Origin: Clostridia bacterium
Lineage (GTDB): Bacteria; Bacillota; Clostridia; Christensenellales; UBA1242
Assembly: GCA_017621525.1 (NCBI GenBank)
Contig: JAGASX010000011.1
Coordinates: forward strand, 1 to 47,864
Direction: 5' to 3'
DNA: 47,864 nucleotides
Shown here in pieces: positions 16,561 through 25,018 of the stretch. Each line of letters opens with the position of its first letter. The stretch's first letter is position 1. A program made the translations under genes and the position numbers. The notes beneath the pieces are model-generated. The model was not told the DNA's origin and searched no databases. It was given only the letters and a program-made list of their open reading frames with translations.

Positions 16561-17780
16561 AAAGAAGGGTTTTAATTGCAATTGCCATAGTATTTATATT
16601 TTTTTTGCTACCAATAAATGGGTTGAATTTTACCAATTTATCAATATCCGCCACCTATGATGTAAGTTTGAATAGTGAAGAAGATATTGCAACAGAAGAA
16701 GACTTGCAAGAGGAAGTTCAAAATCAACTTGACGGACTTGATTTCTCTTCAATTGAAAAACTGATTGCTGAATTTTCACAGGGGCAACTTGCCATATTTG
16801 GTAATGCAAGTTTTTTAAGCAAACTTATGCAACTTATTTCTGGCGATTTCGATAATGGACAAGGCTTTTGGAAAAGTATAGCAACAGTATTTTTTGATAA
16901 TTTGCTAAACCTACTCCCGTATATTTCCATTATTGTTGCCGTTTCATTGCTTGGAAGTATGTTGCAGGGGCTTAAACCCACAACCAACGGTAAATCAATT
17001 TCAAATGTAATTCATTTTGTAACTTACGGCATAATTGTTGTACTTGTTTTATCAATAGTAATTCGAATGATAGCCCTTACTTCATCAACAATTTCTTCAT
17101 TGAAAGGTCAAATGGATGGCATATTCCCAATTTTGCTTACCTTTTTAACGGCAATTGGAGGGACAACTTCTGCATCTGTATATCAACCAGCCATGACACT
17201 GCTTACAGGCACCATAGTAAACATACTTACAAACATTCTTTTGCCAATTTTTATATTTTCGGTGGTTTTTTCTGTTGTATCAAATCTTTCAAATACAATA
17301 AAACTTGATAAATTTACCTCTTTTTTTAACAGCACTTTCAAGTGGATTACAGGGCTTATTTTCACTATATTCTCCGCTTTCCTGTCAATTCAAGGGGTAA
17401 CTGCTGGCACAATTGACGGAATATCAATACGCACAGCAAAATATGCCATAAGAAGTTATGTGCCAATATTAGGTTCTTATTTAAGCGATGGAATGGGGCT
17501 TATTCTTGCATCTTCAAATTTAATAAAAAATGCAGTAGGGGCAACAGGTCTTTTTATGCTTCTTGCAACCATTCTTGCGCCTCTTATTGAAATGATGCTT
17601 TTTATGCTTATGCTGAAACTTGTTGCAGGCATAATCGAACCACTTGGGAACAGCCAAGTTGCCAATTTTATTTCCTCACTTTCCAAAAGCATGGTTTTGC
17701 TTGTAGTGCTTCTTATAGCGGTTGGATTTGTTTATTTCATCATGTTGGGGCTTGTTATGTGCTCGGCAAATGTTGTATAG
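16557..17780 (+). CDS. spoIIIAE: Stage III sporulation protein AE
   Basis: Large polytopic component of the channel, with similarity to transport proteins in other families. The 407 residues begin with a signal-like hydrophobic helix (4-20), then an acidic extracytoplasmic region (about 30-110) and at least seven membrane helices; TAGTIDGISIRTAKYAIRSY and VPILGSYLSDGMGLIL are conserved blocks. Translation is coupled to spoIIIAD. Confidence 0.94.
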   Translation: MKRRVLIAIAIVFIFFLLPINGLNFTNLSISATYDVSLNSEEDIATEEDLQEEVQNQLDGLDFSSIEKLIAEFSQGQLAIFGNASFLSKLMQLISGDFDNGQGFWKSIATVFFDNLLNLLPYISIIVAVSLLGSMLQGLKPTTNGKSISNVIHFVTYGIIVVLVLSIVIRMIALTSSTISSLKGQMDGIFPILLTFLTAIGGTTSASVYQPAMTLLTGTIVNILTNILLPIFIFSVVFSVVSNLSNTIKLDKFTSFFNSTFKWITGLIFTIFSAFLSIQGVTAGTIDGISIRTAKYAIRSYVPILGSYLSDGMGLILASSNLIKNAVGATGLFMLLATILAPLIEMMLFMLMLKLVAGIIEPLGNSQVANFISSLSKSMVLLVVLLIAVGFVYFIMLGLVMCSANVV

Positions 17781-17789
17781 GAGGGGAAA

Positions 17790-18293
17790 GTGTTTACAAA
17801 CATTTCAAGTTGGCTTCTTTCAATAGCCGGCATAGTTTGCCTGTCAGTTATTGTGGAACTCATTTTGCCTGACGGGCAAATCAATAAGTATATAAAGGGG
17901 ATTATGTCTTTTTTGATAACCCTTGTTATTATAATGCCACTGCCAAAACTGTTAAATTCGTCCAAAGACTACTCCAACATCTTTAATTTTGACCAGCAAA
18001 TTGAGGCGGACGAAGAATATTTATATCAACTAAACTTAAATAAGGTTGCGTCAGTTCAACAGGACATAGAAAGGGCGATAAGCAATCGAGGATATGAAAA
18101 TGTTTGCGTGTATATAAGTTGCGATATATTTCAAAGCAATATGCAATTTAGGTCGATAACCGTCGACATTTCCAATATCGTCATAACCCCAAATGCAGAG
18201 CATAAAGATATATCAAAGATAAAAAAGGACATAACCCAAATAGTGAAACAATATGTAAATCTAAATGAGGAGGCAATTTTGTATGATGGATAA
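17790..18293 (+). CDS. spoIIIAF: Stage III sporulation protein AF
   Basis: 167 residues: two N-terminal helices (about 7-27 and 37-53) with the conserved LPDGQINKYIKGIMSFLITL, then an extracytoplasmic domain of the ring-building type. It starts with GTG behind AGGAGGGG. Its last codons overlap the start of spoIIIAG by 11 bases. Confidence 0.92.
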   Translation: MFTNISSWLLSIAGIVCLSVIVELILPDGQINKYIKGIMSFLITLVIIMPLPKLLNSSKDYSNIFNFDQQIEADEEYLYQLNLNKVASVQQDIERAISNRGYENVCVYISCDIFQSNMQFRSITVDISNIVITPNAEHKDISKIKKDITQIVKQYVNLNEEAILYDG

Positions 18294-18834
18294 ACTTACT
18301 GAAAAATTAAAAAACTTTTTTGCAAAACTGAAAAAGATAAAGCATATCGAAATTTATATTGCAATTGGACTTGCTTGTGTTATAGCACTTGCCTACTTTG
18401 CTTTTACTTCACCTAAGAAAGAGGAAACCAATAAGTCCTCATCGACAGAATTAGACGCCACAACGCAAACTTTTTCTTCGTCAGAAGAATATACAAGCTA
18501 TTTAGAGAATAAACTTAAAAACGTAATTACCTCAGTAAAAGGCGTTGGCGACGCAAAAGTTATGGTTACATTAGAAAAGGGGTTTGAATACATTTTTGCC
18601 ACAGAAGAAGAGATAAAAACATCATCAAATGGCACAACAATCACAACAGTTACAATAGTTATGGTTGATGGACAACCTGTTGTGCAAGAAGAAATCTATC
18701 CGGTAGTTTCTGGCATTGTGGTTGTTGCAGACGGGGCGGAAGATGTTGGTGTACGAATGAACATTTTATCAATCATACAAACGATAATCAATGTAGATAA
18801 CGCTAAGATAAATATTATGGAAGGGAATGTTTAA
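18283..18834 (+). CDS. spoIIIAG: Stage III sporulation protein AG
   Basis: Forms a large ring in the intermembrane space of the spore channel. The 183-residue protein has one membrane helix (about 24-42), a Ser/Thr/Glu-rich linker and a ring-building domain (about 75-183) including VKGVGDAKVMVTLE and VVADGAEDVGVRMNIL. Start ATG 18283 fits GAGGAGG at 18267-18273; an earlier in-frame codon lies before that ribosome-binding site. spoIIQ, the forespore partner, is not in the window. Confidence 0.92.
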   Translation: MMDKLTEKLKNFFAKLKKIKHIEIYIAIGLACVIALAYFAFTSPKKEETNKSSSTELDATTQTFSSSEEYTSYLENKLKNVITSVKGVGDAKVMVTLEKGFEYIFATEEEIKTSSNGTTITTVTIVMVDGQPVVQEEIYPVVSGIVVVADGAEDVGVRMNILSIIQTIINVDNAKINIMEGNV

Positions 18835-18846
18835 AAGGAGTAAATC

Positions 18847-19320
18847 ATGAAAAAAAGAACAAAAATTATCATCATCAGCGCAATGGTTTTATTGCTTGGC
18901 GTAACAGGATACTTAAATGTTATGCTAAACAGTTCGGTATCTGGCTCGCCAGCAGACGACACAACAACTACGGTTGGATATTTCCAAACTTACAGAACAA
19001 CCAGAGAATCTACACGCGACCAAGAAATGCTTTATTATGATGCAATAATCGCCAATGAAAGTTCAACGCAAGATGCCGTTAAAAATGCCGAAAATGCAAA
19101 ACTTCAACTTATTTCACAAATGGAGCAAGAACTTATTGTTGAGGGGCTTATCAAAGCAAAAGGTTTTGAAGATTGCGTGATTTCAATAACAGACTCCAAT
19201 GTTAATGCGGTTGTAAAAGCGGAGGAACTTTCATCAACAGAAGTGGCACAAATTGTTGCAGTTATTCAATCACAACTTAATACCGGAATTGAAAATATAA
19301 AAATTATTCCTGTTGAATAG
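18847..19320 (+). CDS. spoIIIAH: Stage III sporulation protein AH
   Basis: Ring protein related to YscJ/FliF that binds SpoIIQ across the intermembrane space. The 157 residues have a single N-terminal membrane helix (7-25), the conserved MLNSS-type segment after it, a coiled helix (about 75-105) and the ring domain ending NTGIENIKIIPVE. It is the last gene of the operon; a housekeeping promoter starts directly after its stop codon. Confidence 0.93.
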   Translation: MKKRTKIIIISAMVLLLGVTGYLNVMLNSSVSGSPADDTTTTVGYFQTYRTTRESTRDQEMLYYDAIIANESSTQDAVKNAENAKLQLISQMEQELIVEGLIKAKGFEDCVISITDSNVNAVVKAEELSSTEVAQIVAVIQSQLNTGIENIKIIPVE

Positions 19321-19350
19321 TTGCAAAAACATTTAATAGTGTGTTATAAT
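19321..19350 (+). promoter_or_regulatory. Promoter of yqhY-nusB-xseAB
   Basis: TTGCAA (19321-19326), 18 bp, TATAAT (19345-19350). It follows the spoIIIAH stop with no gap and frees nusB-xseAB from sporulation control. Confidence 0.8.
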
Positions 19351-19370
19351 ACAAAAGAATAGGAGTTGCT

Positions 19371-19739
19371 ATGGACAAAACAGCAAATCAATTGCCTAAA
19401 AAGGGCAAAGTAGAGATTGATAGAGATATTCTTTTGTCAATCATCAATCTTGCAACCAAAGAAATCAATGGGGTTGCCTCACTTACAAATGCAGAATTGC
19501 CACTTCACAGAAAATGGTCAAAAACCAAAAGTGAGGGTGTGGAGATTAAATTTGATGTAAACGGAGTGCTTAATGTAGATGTTTATATCAAGGTTTATAT
19601 CGGTTACAGCGTGCCAGACATCGCTTACAGAGTGCAAGAAAATATTAAAAACTCTTTAAACTCTATGGTGGGCATCAAACCGGGTAAAATCAATGTTCAC
19701 GTGTGTGGCGTTGATGTCGACGAGGCAAGTGAACAATGA
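19371..19739 (+). CDS. Asp23/Gls24 family protein (YqhY)
   Basis: 122 residues of the Asp23 family: GKVEIDRDILLSIINLATKEINGV at the start and YIGYSVPDIAYRVQENIKNSLNSM in the middle. In Bacillus the homologue yqhY stands between accC and nusB and affects acetyl-CoA carboxylase activity. Here it still precedes nusB (4-base overlap), but accB and accC are not between it and spoIIIAH. The molecular function is unproven. Confidence 0.9.
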   Translation: MDKTANQLPKKGKVEIDRDILLSIINLATKEINGVASLTNAELPLHRKWSKTKSEGVEIKFDVNGVLNVDVYIKVYIGYSVPDIAYRVQENIKNSLNSMVGIKPGKINVHVCGVDVDEASEQ

Positions 19740-20122
19740 GAAGAGAGGCAAGAGAAAAAGCATTTCAACTTATTTTTGAAAGACTTTTCGTTAAGGAGAG
19801 TTACGGCCCTGACGAAGAGTTTTTTGCATGTTTAAAAAAAGAAGAAGATAAGGCTTTTGCAAACGAAATAGTTACTAAATTCAGCGAAAATAAAACGGAA
19901 CTTGAAAGCCTTGTTGAGGCAAATCTTATAGGGTACGCGCTGTCAAGAGTTTATAAAGTCGACCTTGCACTTATCTATTTGGCACTTACAGAAATTAAAT
20001 TTTGTGGTACGCCTTTTCAAATTGCAATCAATGAAACACTTGAAATTGCAAAAAGATATTCAACAGAAAAAAGCAGTCGTTTTATCAACGGCGTGATTTC
20101 TGCCATACTTAAAAAAGACTAA
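19736..20122 (+). CDS. nusB: Transcription antitermination factor NusB
   Basis: All-helical partner of NusE (S10) in rRNA antitermination. The 128 residues begin RREAREKAFQLIFE and end with the strongly conserved INETLEIAKRYSTEKSSRFINGVI. It is a little shorter than usual. It overlaps yqhY by 4 bases and precedes xseA, a standard order. Confidence 0.94.
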   Translation: MRREAREKAFQLIFERLFVKESYGPDEEFFACLKKEEDKAFANEIVTKFSENKTELESLVEANLIGYALSRVYKVDLALIYLALTEIKFCGTPFQIAINETLEIAKRYSTEKSSRFINGVISAILKKD

Positions 20123-20133
20123 ACAGGTGAAAG

Positions 20134-21306
20134 ATGAACGAGGCTATTTCAGTAACCAAGTTTAACACATATATAAAAAGCATATTTGACGCCGAAGAAC
20201 TTTTGCACAATATATCAATTGTTGGTGAAGTCTTTGGCGTTAGTTTTTCACGCAATGTTATATATTTCTCTCTGAAAGATGAAAACGCAACACTTTCTTG
20301 CGTTTGCTTTTATCCCAATTTTATAAACGACATCGTAGAAGGCGAACAGGTTGTTATATCAGGCTCGCCAAACTATTACATCAAGGGTGGAAGATTTAAT
20401 TTTAATGTTGTAAAAGTTTCAAAAGTGGGGCAGGGCAAACTTTTCGAAGAGTTTTTAAAACTTAAAGAAAAACTTGAAAATGAAGGGCTTTTCAGTTCAG
20501 CTCATAAAAAATCTCTTCCTAAACATATACAAAGAATTGGCGTTATCACCTCTCGAGACGGCGCAGTTATTCAAGATATAAAAAATGTTGCATGGCGAAG
20601 AAACCCAAATGTAGACATAGTTCTTTACCATACAAAAGTACAAGGAATAAACGCCGAAAATGAAATCGCTCACGCAATTGAAGTTATGGGGAATTATGAT
20701 AATATTGATGTAATTGTTGTTGCAAGGGGCGGTGGCTCGCTTGAAGATTTATGGGCGTACAACACAGAAATTGTTGCAAGGGCAACCTACAACTGCCCAA
20801 AACCTATTATTTCTGCTGTCGGTCATGAAACAGATTTTACAATCATTGACTTTGTAAGCGATTTGCGTGTTCCTACGCCATCGGCTGGGGCGGAATTACT
20901 GACATTTGATATTTCAGAGCGTAAACAAGAGTTTTCATCACTTAAAACCATGTTTTCCAACGCTGTTCAACATTTTACAAATCGTGCTACACAGGAAGTT
21001 AAAGGGCGTGCAATTCAAATTTCCTCTTCAATCAGTAAAATACTTATGCAAGAAGAGGGATTATTAAAGCGTACAAAAGATTCTTTTTTATCAAATGCAA
21101 AAAGCATGATTGAACAAAAACTATACGAAATTGGATTAAATGAACAAGCACTAATAAAATCCAACCCGCATGAAATATTAAACATGGGCTATGCAAAAAT
21201 AGAGCAAAATGGTAATAACCTTTCATCGGTTGAAAATGTAGATTATGAAAATAACCTTCAAATTTACTTTAAAGATGGAAAGGTTGACGCAAAACCAATT
21301 AAATAA
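20134..21306 (+). CDS. xseA: Exodeoxyribonuclease VII large subunit
   Basis: Catalytic subunit of the nuclease that trims single-stranded DNA. Domains: N-terminal OB fold (about 1-100), catalytic region (about 120-300) with GVITSRDGAVIQDI, VVARGGGSLEDLWAYN and SAVGHETDFTIIDFVSDLR, PTPSAGAE, then a coiled-coil and a short tail. At 390 residues it is slightly shorter than most homologues because the C-terminal coil is reduced. xseB follows 10 bases later. Confidence 0.96.
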   Translation: MNEAISVTKFNTYIKSIFDAEELLHNISIVGEVFGVSFSRNVIYFSLKDENATLSCVCFYPNFINDIVEGEQVVISGSPNYYIKGGRFNFNVVKVSKVGQGKLFEEFLKLKEKLENEGLFSSAHKKSLPKHIQRIGVITSRDGAVIQDIKNVAWRRNPNVDIVLYHTKVQGINAENEIAHAIEVMGNYDNIDVIVVARGGGSLEDLWAYNTEIVARATYNCPKPIISAVGHETDFTIIDFVSDLRVPTPSAGAELLTFDISERKQEFSSLKTMFSNAVQHFTNRATQEVKGRAIQISSSISKILMQEEGLLKRTKDSFLSNAKSMIEQKLYEIGLNEQALIKSNPHEILNMGYAKIEQNGNNLSSVENVDYENNLQIYFKDGKVDAKPIK

Positions 21307-21316
21307 AGGAGAAAAT

Positions 21317-21523
21317 ATGGAAAAGTCATCTTATGAAGAGGCATCAAAAGAACTTGCACAAATAATCAATCAACTTGAAAGCGGACAATTAAGTTTAGAT
21401 GAAGCGTTAAAACTGTTTGAAAGAGGCAAAGAGTTGATTTTGGTTTGCAATAACTGCCTTAATCAAGCAAAAGGCAAACTTACAGAAATAAAAGAAACAT
21501 TAGATAAATTAGAAGAGGTTTAG
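21317..21523 (+). CDS. xseB: Exodeoxyribonuclease VII small subunit
   Basis: 68 residues with the family core SYEEASKELAQIINQLESGQ followed by LSLDEALKLFERG. It forms helical hairpins that coat the coiled-coil of XseA. The start is at ATG 21317 behind AAAGGAG; the open frame upstream lies within xseA and is not family-like. The isoprenoid genes ispA and dxs that often follow xseB are absent. Confidence 0.95.
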   Translation: MEKSSYEEASKELAQIINQLESGQLSLDEALKLFERGKELILVCNNCLNQAKGKLTEIKETLDKLEEV

Positions 21524-21557
21524 AATATCAAAATATCTTTTTTCATAAAATAACTTT

Positions 21558-22142
21558 GTGAAAAGATACAATAAGACAACTATTCAATCGTATAGCGGGG
21601 CAAAAAAATATCGCTGGGCCTTTAAGATGTTTTTTATTGCTGTCAGTATGTCCCTTTTCTTTGGTTTTATATCTCAAACTTTGCTTACTAAAATGGGCAT
21701 TGTTTTTGCAATCTTGGGAATATGCGTATTTGTTTTTGTATCAGTCGCGTTTGATATGGTTGGCATTGCTGTCGCCTCGGCGGATATTGAAGTTTTTAAA
21801 AAATGGGCAAGTTCAAATGTAAAAGGTGCAAGAGTTGGGCTGAAATTTTGCGAAAACTCTGAAAAAGTTTGCTCTTTCTGTGCCGATGTTGTAGGTGATA
21901 TTTGCAGTACGCTTTGCGGCGCAGGTGGGGCATGCATTGTGGTTGCATTAACAGGACATGTAGAAAACGCAAACCTGATTATGCTTACCTCAATTTCAAC
22001 TTCTGCACTAATTGCGGGGCTTACAATATTTTTTAAAGCACTTATGAAAGAACGTGCGCTTAAAAATTCAAATAAAATCATTTTAAAATTAGGCATTTTT
22101 CTTGAAAAAACAATTTTTAAAGAAAAAACAAAAAATATGTGA
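21558..22142 (+). CDS. Membrane protein, resembles CNNM/CorB-type N-terminal domain
   Basis: 194 residues with about four membrane helices (approximately 25-45, 48-68, 118-138, 142-162). The middle segment FDMVGIAVASADIEVFKKWA and the following KVCSFCADVVGDICSTL resemble short clostridial proteins usually labelled CorB-like, related to the CNNM (DUF21) membrane domain of magnesium transporters, without the CBS and CorC parts. Function unproven. It starts with GTG at 21558 and has no Shine-Dalgarno sequence; TAAAAT ends exactly 6 bases before the GTG, although a good -35 box is not evident. Confidence 0.7.
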   Translation: MKRYNKTTIQSYSGAKKYRWAFKMFFIAVSMSLFFGFISQTLLTKMGIVFAILGICVFVFVSVAFDMVGIAVASADIEVFKKWASSNVKGARVGLKFCENSEKVCSFCADVVGDICSTLCGAGGACIVVALTGHVENANLIMLTSISTSALIAGLTIFFKALMKERALKNSNKIILKLGIFLEKTIFKEKTKNM

Positions 22143-22149
22143 AAATTGG

Positions 22150-22178
22150 TTGACAATGATAATTCAATATGCTATTAT
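22150..22178 (+). promoter_or_regulatory. Promoter of infC-rpmI-rplT
   Basis: Perfect -35 TTGACA (22150-22155), 17 bp, TATTAT (22173-22178). Predicted transcription start near 22185. Confidence 0.88.
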
Positions 22179-22184
22179 ATGTGC

Positions 22185-22308
22185 ATGAAAGTAGAAGTTC
22201 CACTTCTCACCGGTCAACAATTGCGTTAGATGCGGTTATAAAACTTAATTTTTTGAAATGGGTTTTTGGTGGAATTTTGTGCTTCCACCAATTTTTATTT
22301 AAAAGGGG
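22185..22308 (+). ncRNA. Ribosomal protein L20-type leader with attenuator
   Basis: The leader of infC has an early hairpin AGAAGT-TCC-ACTTCT (22193-22207) followed by CACCGGT, a pattern I recognise from L20 leaders of Bacillota, and ends in a strong intrinsic terminator (22266-22300) just before the infC ribosome-binding site. In Bacillus subtilis, L20 (product of rplT, third gene here) binds the leader and favours termination, giving autogenous control of infC-rpmI-rplT. The family name is from memory of the motif, not a search. Confidence 0.75.
22266..22300 (+). terminator. Attenuator terminator in infC leader
   Basis: Perfect 9-bp stem TTGGTGGAA/TTCCACCAA, 8-base loop, then TTTTTATTT, ending before AAAAGGGG of infC. 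Confidence 0.9.
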
Positions 22309-22314
22309 ATTATA

Positions 22315-22833
22315 ATTATTTTTAAGGAACTTTTAACAAACGAACAAATCACTGCATCGCATGTTCGTTTAATCGGTGAAAATGGAGAACAACTTGGTGT
22401 TATTTCAAGGGAAGAGGCTCTTGAAAAGGCAACAGAGGCAGGACTTGACCTTGTCCTTATGTCAGGCGGTACTGTGCCACCTGTATGCAAAATATTGGAT
22501 TATGGTAAATTCAAATATGATGCACTTAAAAAGGATAAAGAAATTAAAAAAGCCCAAAAGATTGTTGAAACCAAGGAAGTAAGGCTCTCAATGACTATTG
22601 AAGAGTATGACATTGCTTATCGCATTGCAAGTGCAAGCAAATTCCTTCAAGAGGGAAACAAAGTTAAGGTTACCCTGCGTATGAAGGGCAGAGAACAAGC
22701 CTATGTTAAGAAGGCAATTGAAATTGTAAAAGAATTTTGCGATAGACTTGCCGAAGTAGGTACTGCCGATAAAGCACCAGAACTGATGGGAAGAAACATA
22801 TTTGTAATTATCAGCCCCAAGAAAACAAAATAA
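22315..22833 (+). CDS. infC: Translation initiation factor IF-3, ATT start codon
   Basis: IF-3 prevents premature subunit joining and checks the start codon. The reading frame upstream of the first ATG (22459) is clearly IF-3: KELLTNEQITASHVRLIGEN, then QLGVIS and EEALEKATEAGLDLVL. Without it the protein would lack its N-terminal domain. No ATG, GTG or TTG is available in frame at the right place; the codons after AAAAGGGG (22301-22308) read ATT ATA ATT ATT TTT AAG. I choose ATT 22315 (6 bases from the Shine-Dalgarno), giving 172 residues, the normal length; ATT 22318 is the alternative. AUU initiation of infC is known from E. coli, where IF-3 itself represses it. Confidence 0.9.
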   Translation: MIFKELLTNEQITASHVRLIGENGEQLGVISREEALEKATEAGLDLVLMSGGTVPPVCKILDYGKFKYDALKKDKEIKKAQKIVETKEVRLSMTIEEYDIAYRIASASKFLQEGNKVKVTLRMKGREQAYVKKAIEIVKEFCDRLAEVGTADKAPELMGRNIFVIISPKKTK

Positions 22834-22845
22834 AGGAGAAGAAAC

Positions 22846-23040
22846 ATGCCAAAACAAAAAACACACAGCGGTTGCAAAAAACGTTTTCGCTTAACCGCAA
22901 ACGGACAGGTTAAATTTGCTCGACCTGGTAAAGGACACTTCCTTACAAAGAAATCAAAAGCAAATAAAAGAAAACTTAGAAAAGGGTCTTACATCGCAGG
23001 AAAGAACACTCAAAACATTAAGTCCCTTTTGGCTAAATAG
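22846..23040 (+). CDS. rpmI: 50S ribosomal protein L35
   Basis: 64 residues, highly basic, starting [20 protein letters not shown] with the family's HFLTKKS and NKRKLRK blocks. Shine-Dalgarno AAAGGAGAAG. It is the second gene of the infC operon. Confidence 0.97.
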   Translation: MPKQKTHSGCKKRFRLTANGQVKFARPGKGHFLTKKSKANKRKLRKGSYIAGKNTQNIKSLLAK

Positions 23041-23054
23041 TAGGAGGCTTAAAG

Positions 23055-23396
23055 ATGAGAATTAAAAGAACTGTAAACGCACTTAAAAAACGTCGTTCAA
23101 TCTTAAAATCTGCAAAGGGTTATAGAGGTGCAAAATCAAAACTCTACCGTACTGCAAGAGAACAAGTTATGAAAAGCGGACAATATGCTTATATCGGACG
23201 TAAACTTAAGAAAAGAAACTTCCGTGCTCTTTGGATTACCAGAATCAATGCTGGTTGCAGACAAAATGGAATCTCTTACTCTAAATTCATTGCTGGACTT
23301 AAAGCAAAAGGCATCGACCTTAACAGAAAAGTTCTTGCTGATATGGCTGTAAGACAACCAGAGGCTTTTTCTGCACTTGTAGGACAAGTTAAATAA
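23055..23396 (+). CDS. rplT: 50S ribosomal protein L20
   Basis: 113 residues, basic, [31 protein letters not shown] at the start (family-typical), a globular C-terminal half with [20 protein letters not shown]. Binds 23S rRNA early in assembly and is the probable repressor acting on the operon leader. Its stop codon shares one base with the next start (TAATG). Confidence 0.97.
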   Translation: MRIKRTVNALKKRRSILKSAKGYRGAKSKLYRTAREQVMKSGQYAYIGRKLKKRNFRALWITRINAGCRQNGISYSKFIAGLKAKGIDLNRKVLADMAVRQPEAFSALVGQVK

Positions 23397-24115
23397 TGCA
23401 AAAGGCTTCAAGCAACTTAATTAAAGACTTAAAAAAGCAAAAACGAGAAAAAAGTTCTTTGCTTTTTTTAGATAACTTTAAAATAATAAAAGACGCAATT
23501 GGGCAGGGGCTTAAACCTCTGCTTATGCTTGTTGCTGATGAAATAGATTGGCAAATTGACTGCCCAGTTTATAAAGCCGAGCGTTTTCAAATTGAACAAC
23601 TTGCAGACAGTACGACCCCGCAAAATGTATTATGTGTTTTAGAATACACACAACATATTGTAGAAAAACCTAAATCTAATTTTTTGGTGTTGGACGGCTT
23701 GCAAGACCCCGGCAATGTGGGAACTTTAATTCGTACAGCCAAAGCTTGTGGCTTTGATAGTGTATTTTTGGTTGACAGTGTTAAGCCTACCAATCCAAAA
23801 CTTGTAAGAAGCACCGTTGGTACACTTTTTACCAGCAAAGTTTATTCTATGACCAAAAAGCAATTTATTGATTTTGCAAAGAAAGAGAATTTACAATTAC
23901 TTGTTGCAGATATGAATGGCGAAAATATATTTGAATATAGTTCAAATAGCACTATTGGCGTTGTTTTGGGTAATGAGGGACAAGGCGTAAGCAAAGAACT
24001 TCGCGAAATTTGCACCAAAACAATAAAAATTCCAATGAAAGAGGGCGTCGAAAGCCTTAACGTCGCCGTATCTGGTGCAATTATCATGTATCAAATGGCA
24101 AAGGACAATTTTTAA
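23396..24115 (+). CDS. TrmH/SpoU-family RNA 2'-O-methyltransferase
   Basis: SPOUT methyltransferase of 239 residues, probably acting on rRNA. Three SpoU motifs are present: LDGLQDPGNVGTLIRTAKACG (about 98-118), VVLGNEGQGVSKEL (about 183-196) and IPMKEGVESLNVAVSGAII (about 205-225). An N-terminal substrate-binding domain (about 1-90) precedes them. Bacillus has a homologue (ysgA) at the same position directly after rplT. The target base cannot be named from sequence. It starts in the rplT stop codon, so it is coupled to L20 synthesis. Confidence 0.9.
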   Translation: MQKASSNLIKDLKKQKREKSSLLFLDNFKIIKDAIGQGLKPLLMLVADEIDWQIDCPVYKAERFQIEQLADSTTPQNVLCVLEYTQHIVEKPKSNFLVLDGLQDPGNVGTLIRTAKACGFDSVFLVDSVKPTNPKLVRSTVGTLFTSKVYSMTKKQFIDFAKKENLQLLVADMNGENIFEYSSNSTIGVVLGNEGQGVSKELREICTKTIKIPMKEGVESLNVAVSGAIIMYQMAKDNF

Positions 24116-24137
24116 TTAAACATATTGCTTAATCAAT

Positions 24138-24167
24138 TTGACAAAAGATAATCAGTTGTTTTATACT
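24138..24167 (+). promoter_or_regulatory. Promoter of yebC
   Basis: TTGACA (24138-24143), 18 bp, TATACT (24162-24167), 24 bases before the yebC start. Confidence 0.75.
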
Positions 24168-24191
24168 GAAAAGGAAAAAAGGAGACAAACT

Positions 24192-24926
24192 ATGTCAGGA
24201 CATTCAAAATGGCACAATATTCAAGCAAGAAAGGGTAAAAGTGATGCCCAAAGAGGAAAAATATTCACAAAAATAGGCCGTGAAATTGCGGTTATCGTAA
24301 AACAAGGGGGCTCTGACCCTGTTTCAAACCCTAAACTTCGTGATGTTATTGCAAAAGCAAAACAAAACAATATGCCAAACGATTCTATTGAAAGAAGTAT
24401 TAAAAAGGCAGCGGGAGAACTTGCTGGTGTAAATTACGAAAGTTGTACATACGAGGGCTATGGACAAGGTGGTTCTGCTGTTATTGTAGAGTGTCTTACC
24501 GACAATAAAAATCGTACAGCAGGTGATGTTCGCCATGCGTTTGACAAATTTGGCGGTGCACTTGGCTCAAATGGTTGCGTAAGTTATCTTTTCCAAAGAA
24601 AAGGGGCTGTTGAAGTGGAGAAAACCGATAAGGTTGATATTGATGAACTTATGATGACAGCACTTGACCTTGGCGCAACAGACGTTGTTGAATACGATGA
24701 TGCTATTGAAGTTGCAACAGAGCCAAATATGCACAACATTGTAAGTGAGGGGCTTGAAAAAGCAGGTTACAGCGTTTTAGAGGCAAAAACTTCATTAGAG
24801 CCAGATTCTTATATCGACCTTGAAGAGGAAAAACTTGCAAAGTTCCTTAAAATGATTGACGCACTTGAAGACCTTGATGATGTTCAAGAAGTTTTCCATA
24901 ATGTAAATCTTCCTGATGAAGAATAA
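24192..24926 (+). CDS. YebC/PmpR-family protein
   Basis: 244 residues matching the family from the first residues ([20 protein letters not shown]) through [36 protein letters not shown] and the C-terminal [14 protein letters not shown]. The family was described as a transcription regulator, and more recent work links members to easing ribosome stalls at proline-rich sequences. Start ATG 24192 follows AAGGAG; an in-frame codon 54 bases upstream coincides with the promoter. Common position next to ruvC. Confidence 0.93.
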   Translation: MSGHSKWHNIQARKGKSDAQRGKIFTKIGREIAVIVKQGGSDPVSNPKLRDVIAKAKQNNMPNDSIERSIKKAAGELAGVNYESCTYEGYGQGGSAVIVECLTDNKNRTAGDVRHAFDKFGGALGSNGCVSYLFQRKGAVEVEKTDKVDIDELMMTALDLGATDVVEYDDAIEVATEPNMHNIVSEGLEKAGYSVLEAKTSLEPDSYIDLEEEKLAKFLKMIDALEDLDDVQEVFHNVNLPDEE

Positions 24927-24934
24927 AAAAAGTA

Positions 24935-24963
24935 TTGATTTTGCAAATTTGGTGTGTTATACT
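24935..24963 (+). promoter_or_regulatory. Promoter of small charged protein gene
   Basis: TTGATT (24935-24940), 17 bp, TATACT (24958-24963), shortly after the yebC stop. Confidence 0.65.
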
Positions 24964-25018
24964 TTAAATGTAAAACAATAAAAGTAGGCAAATCATCTTT
25001 TACTTTACGGAGGTGAAA

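Noticed and set aside
22459..22833. IF-3 starting at the first ATG
   Set aside because: This would remove the whole N-terminal domain, which is plainly encoded upstream behind a good Shine-Dalgarno sequence.
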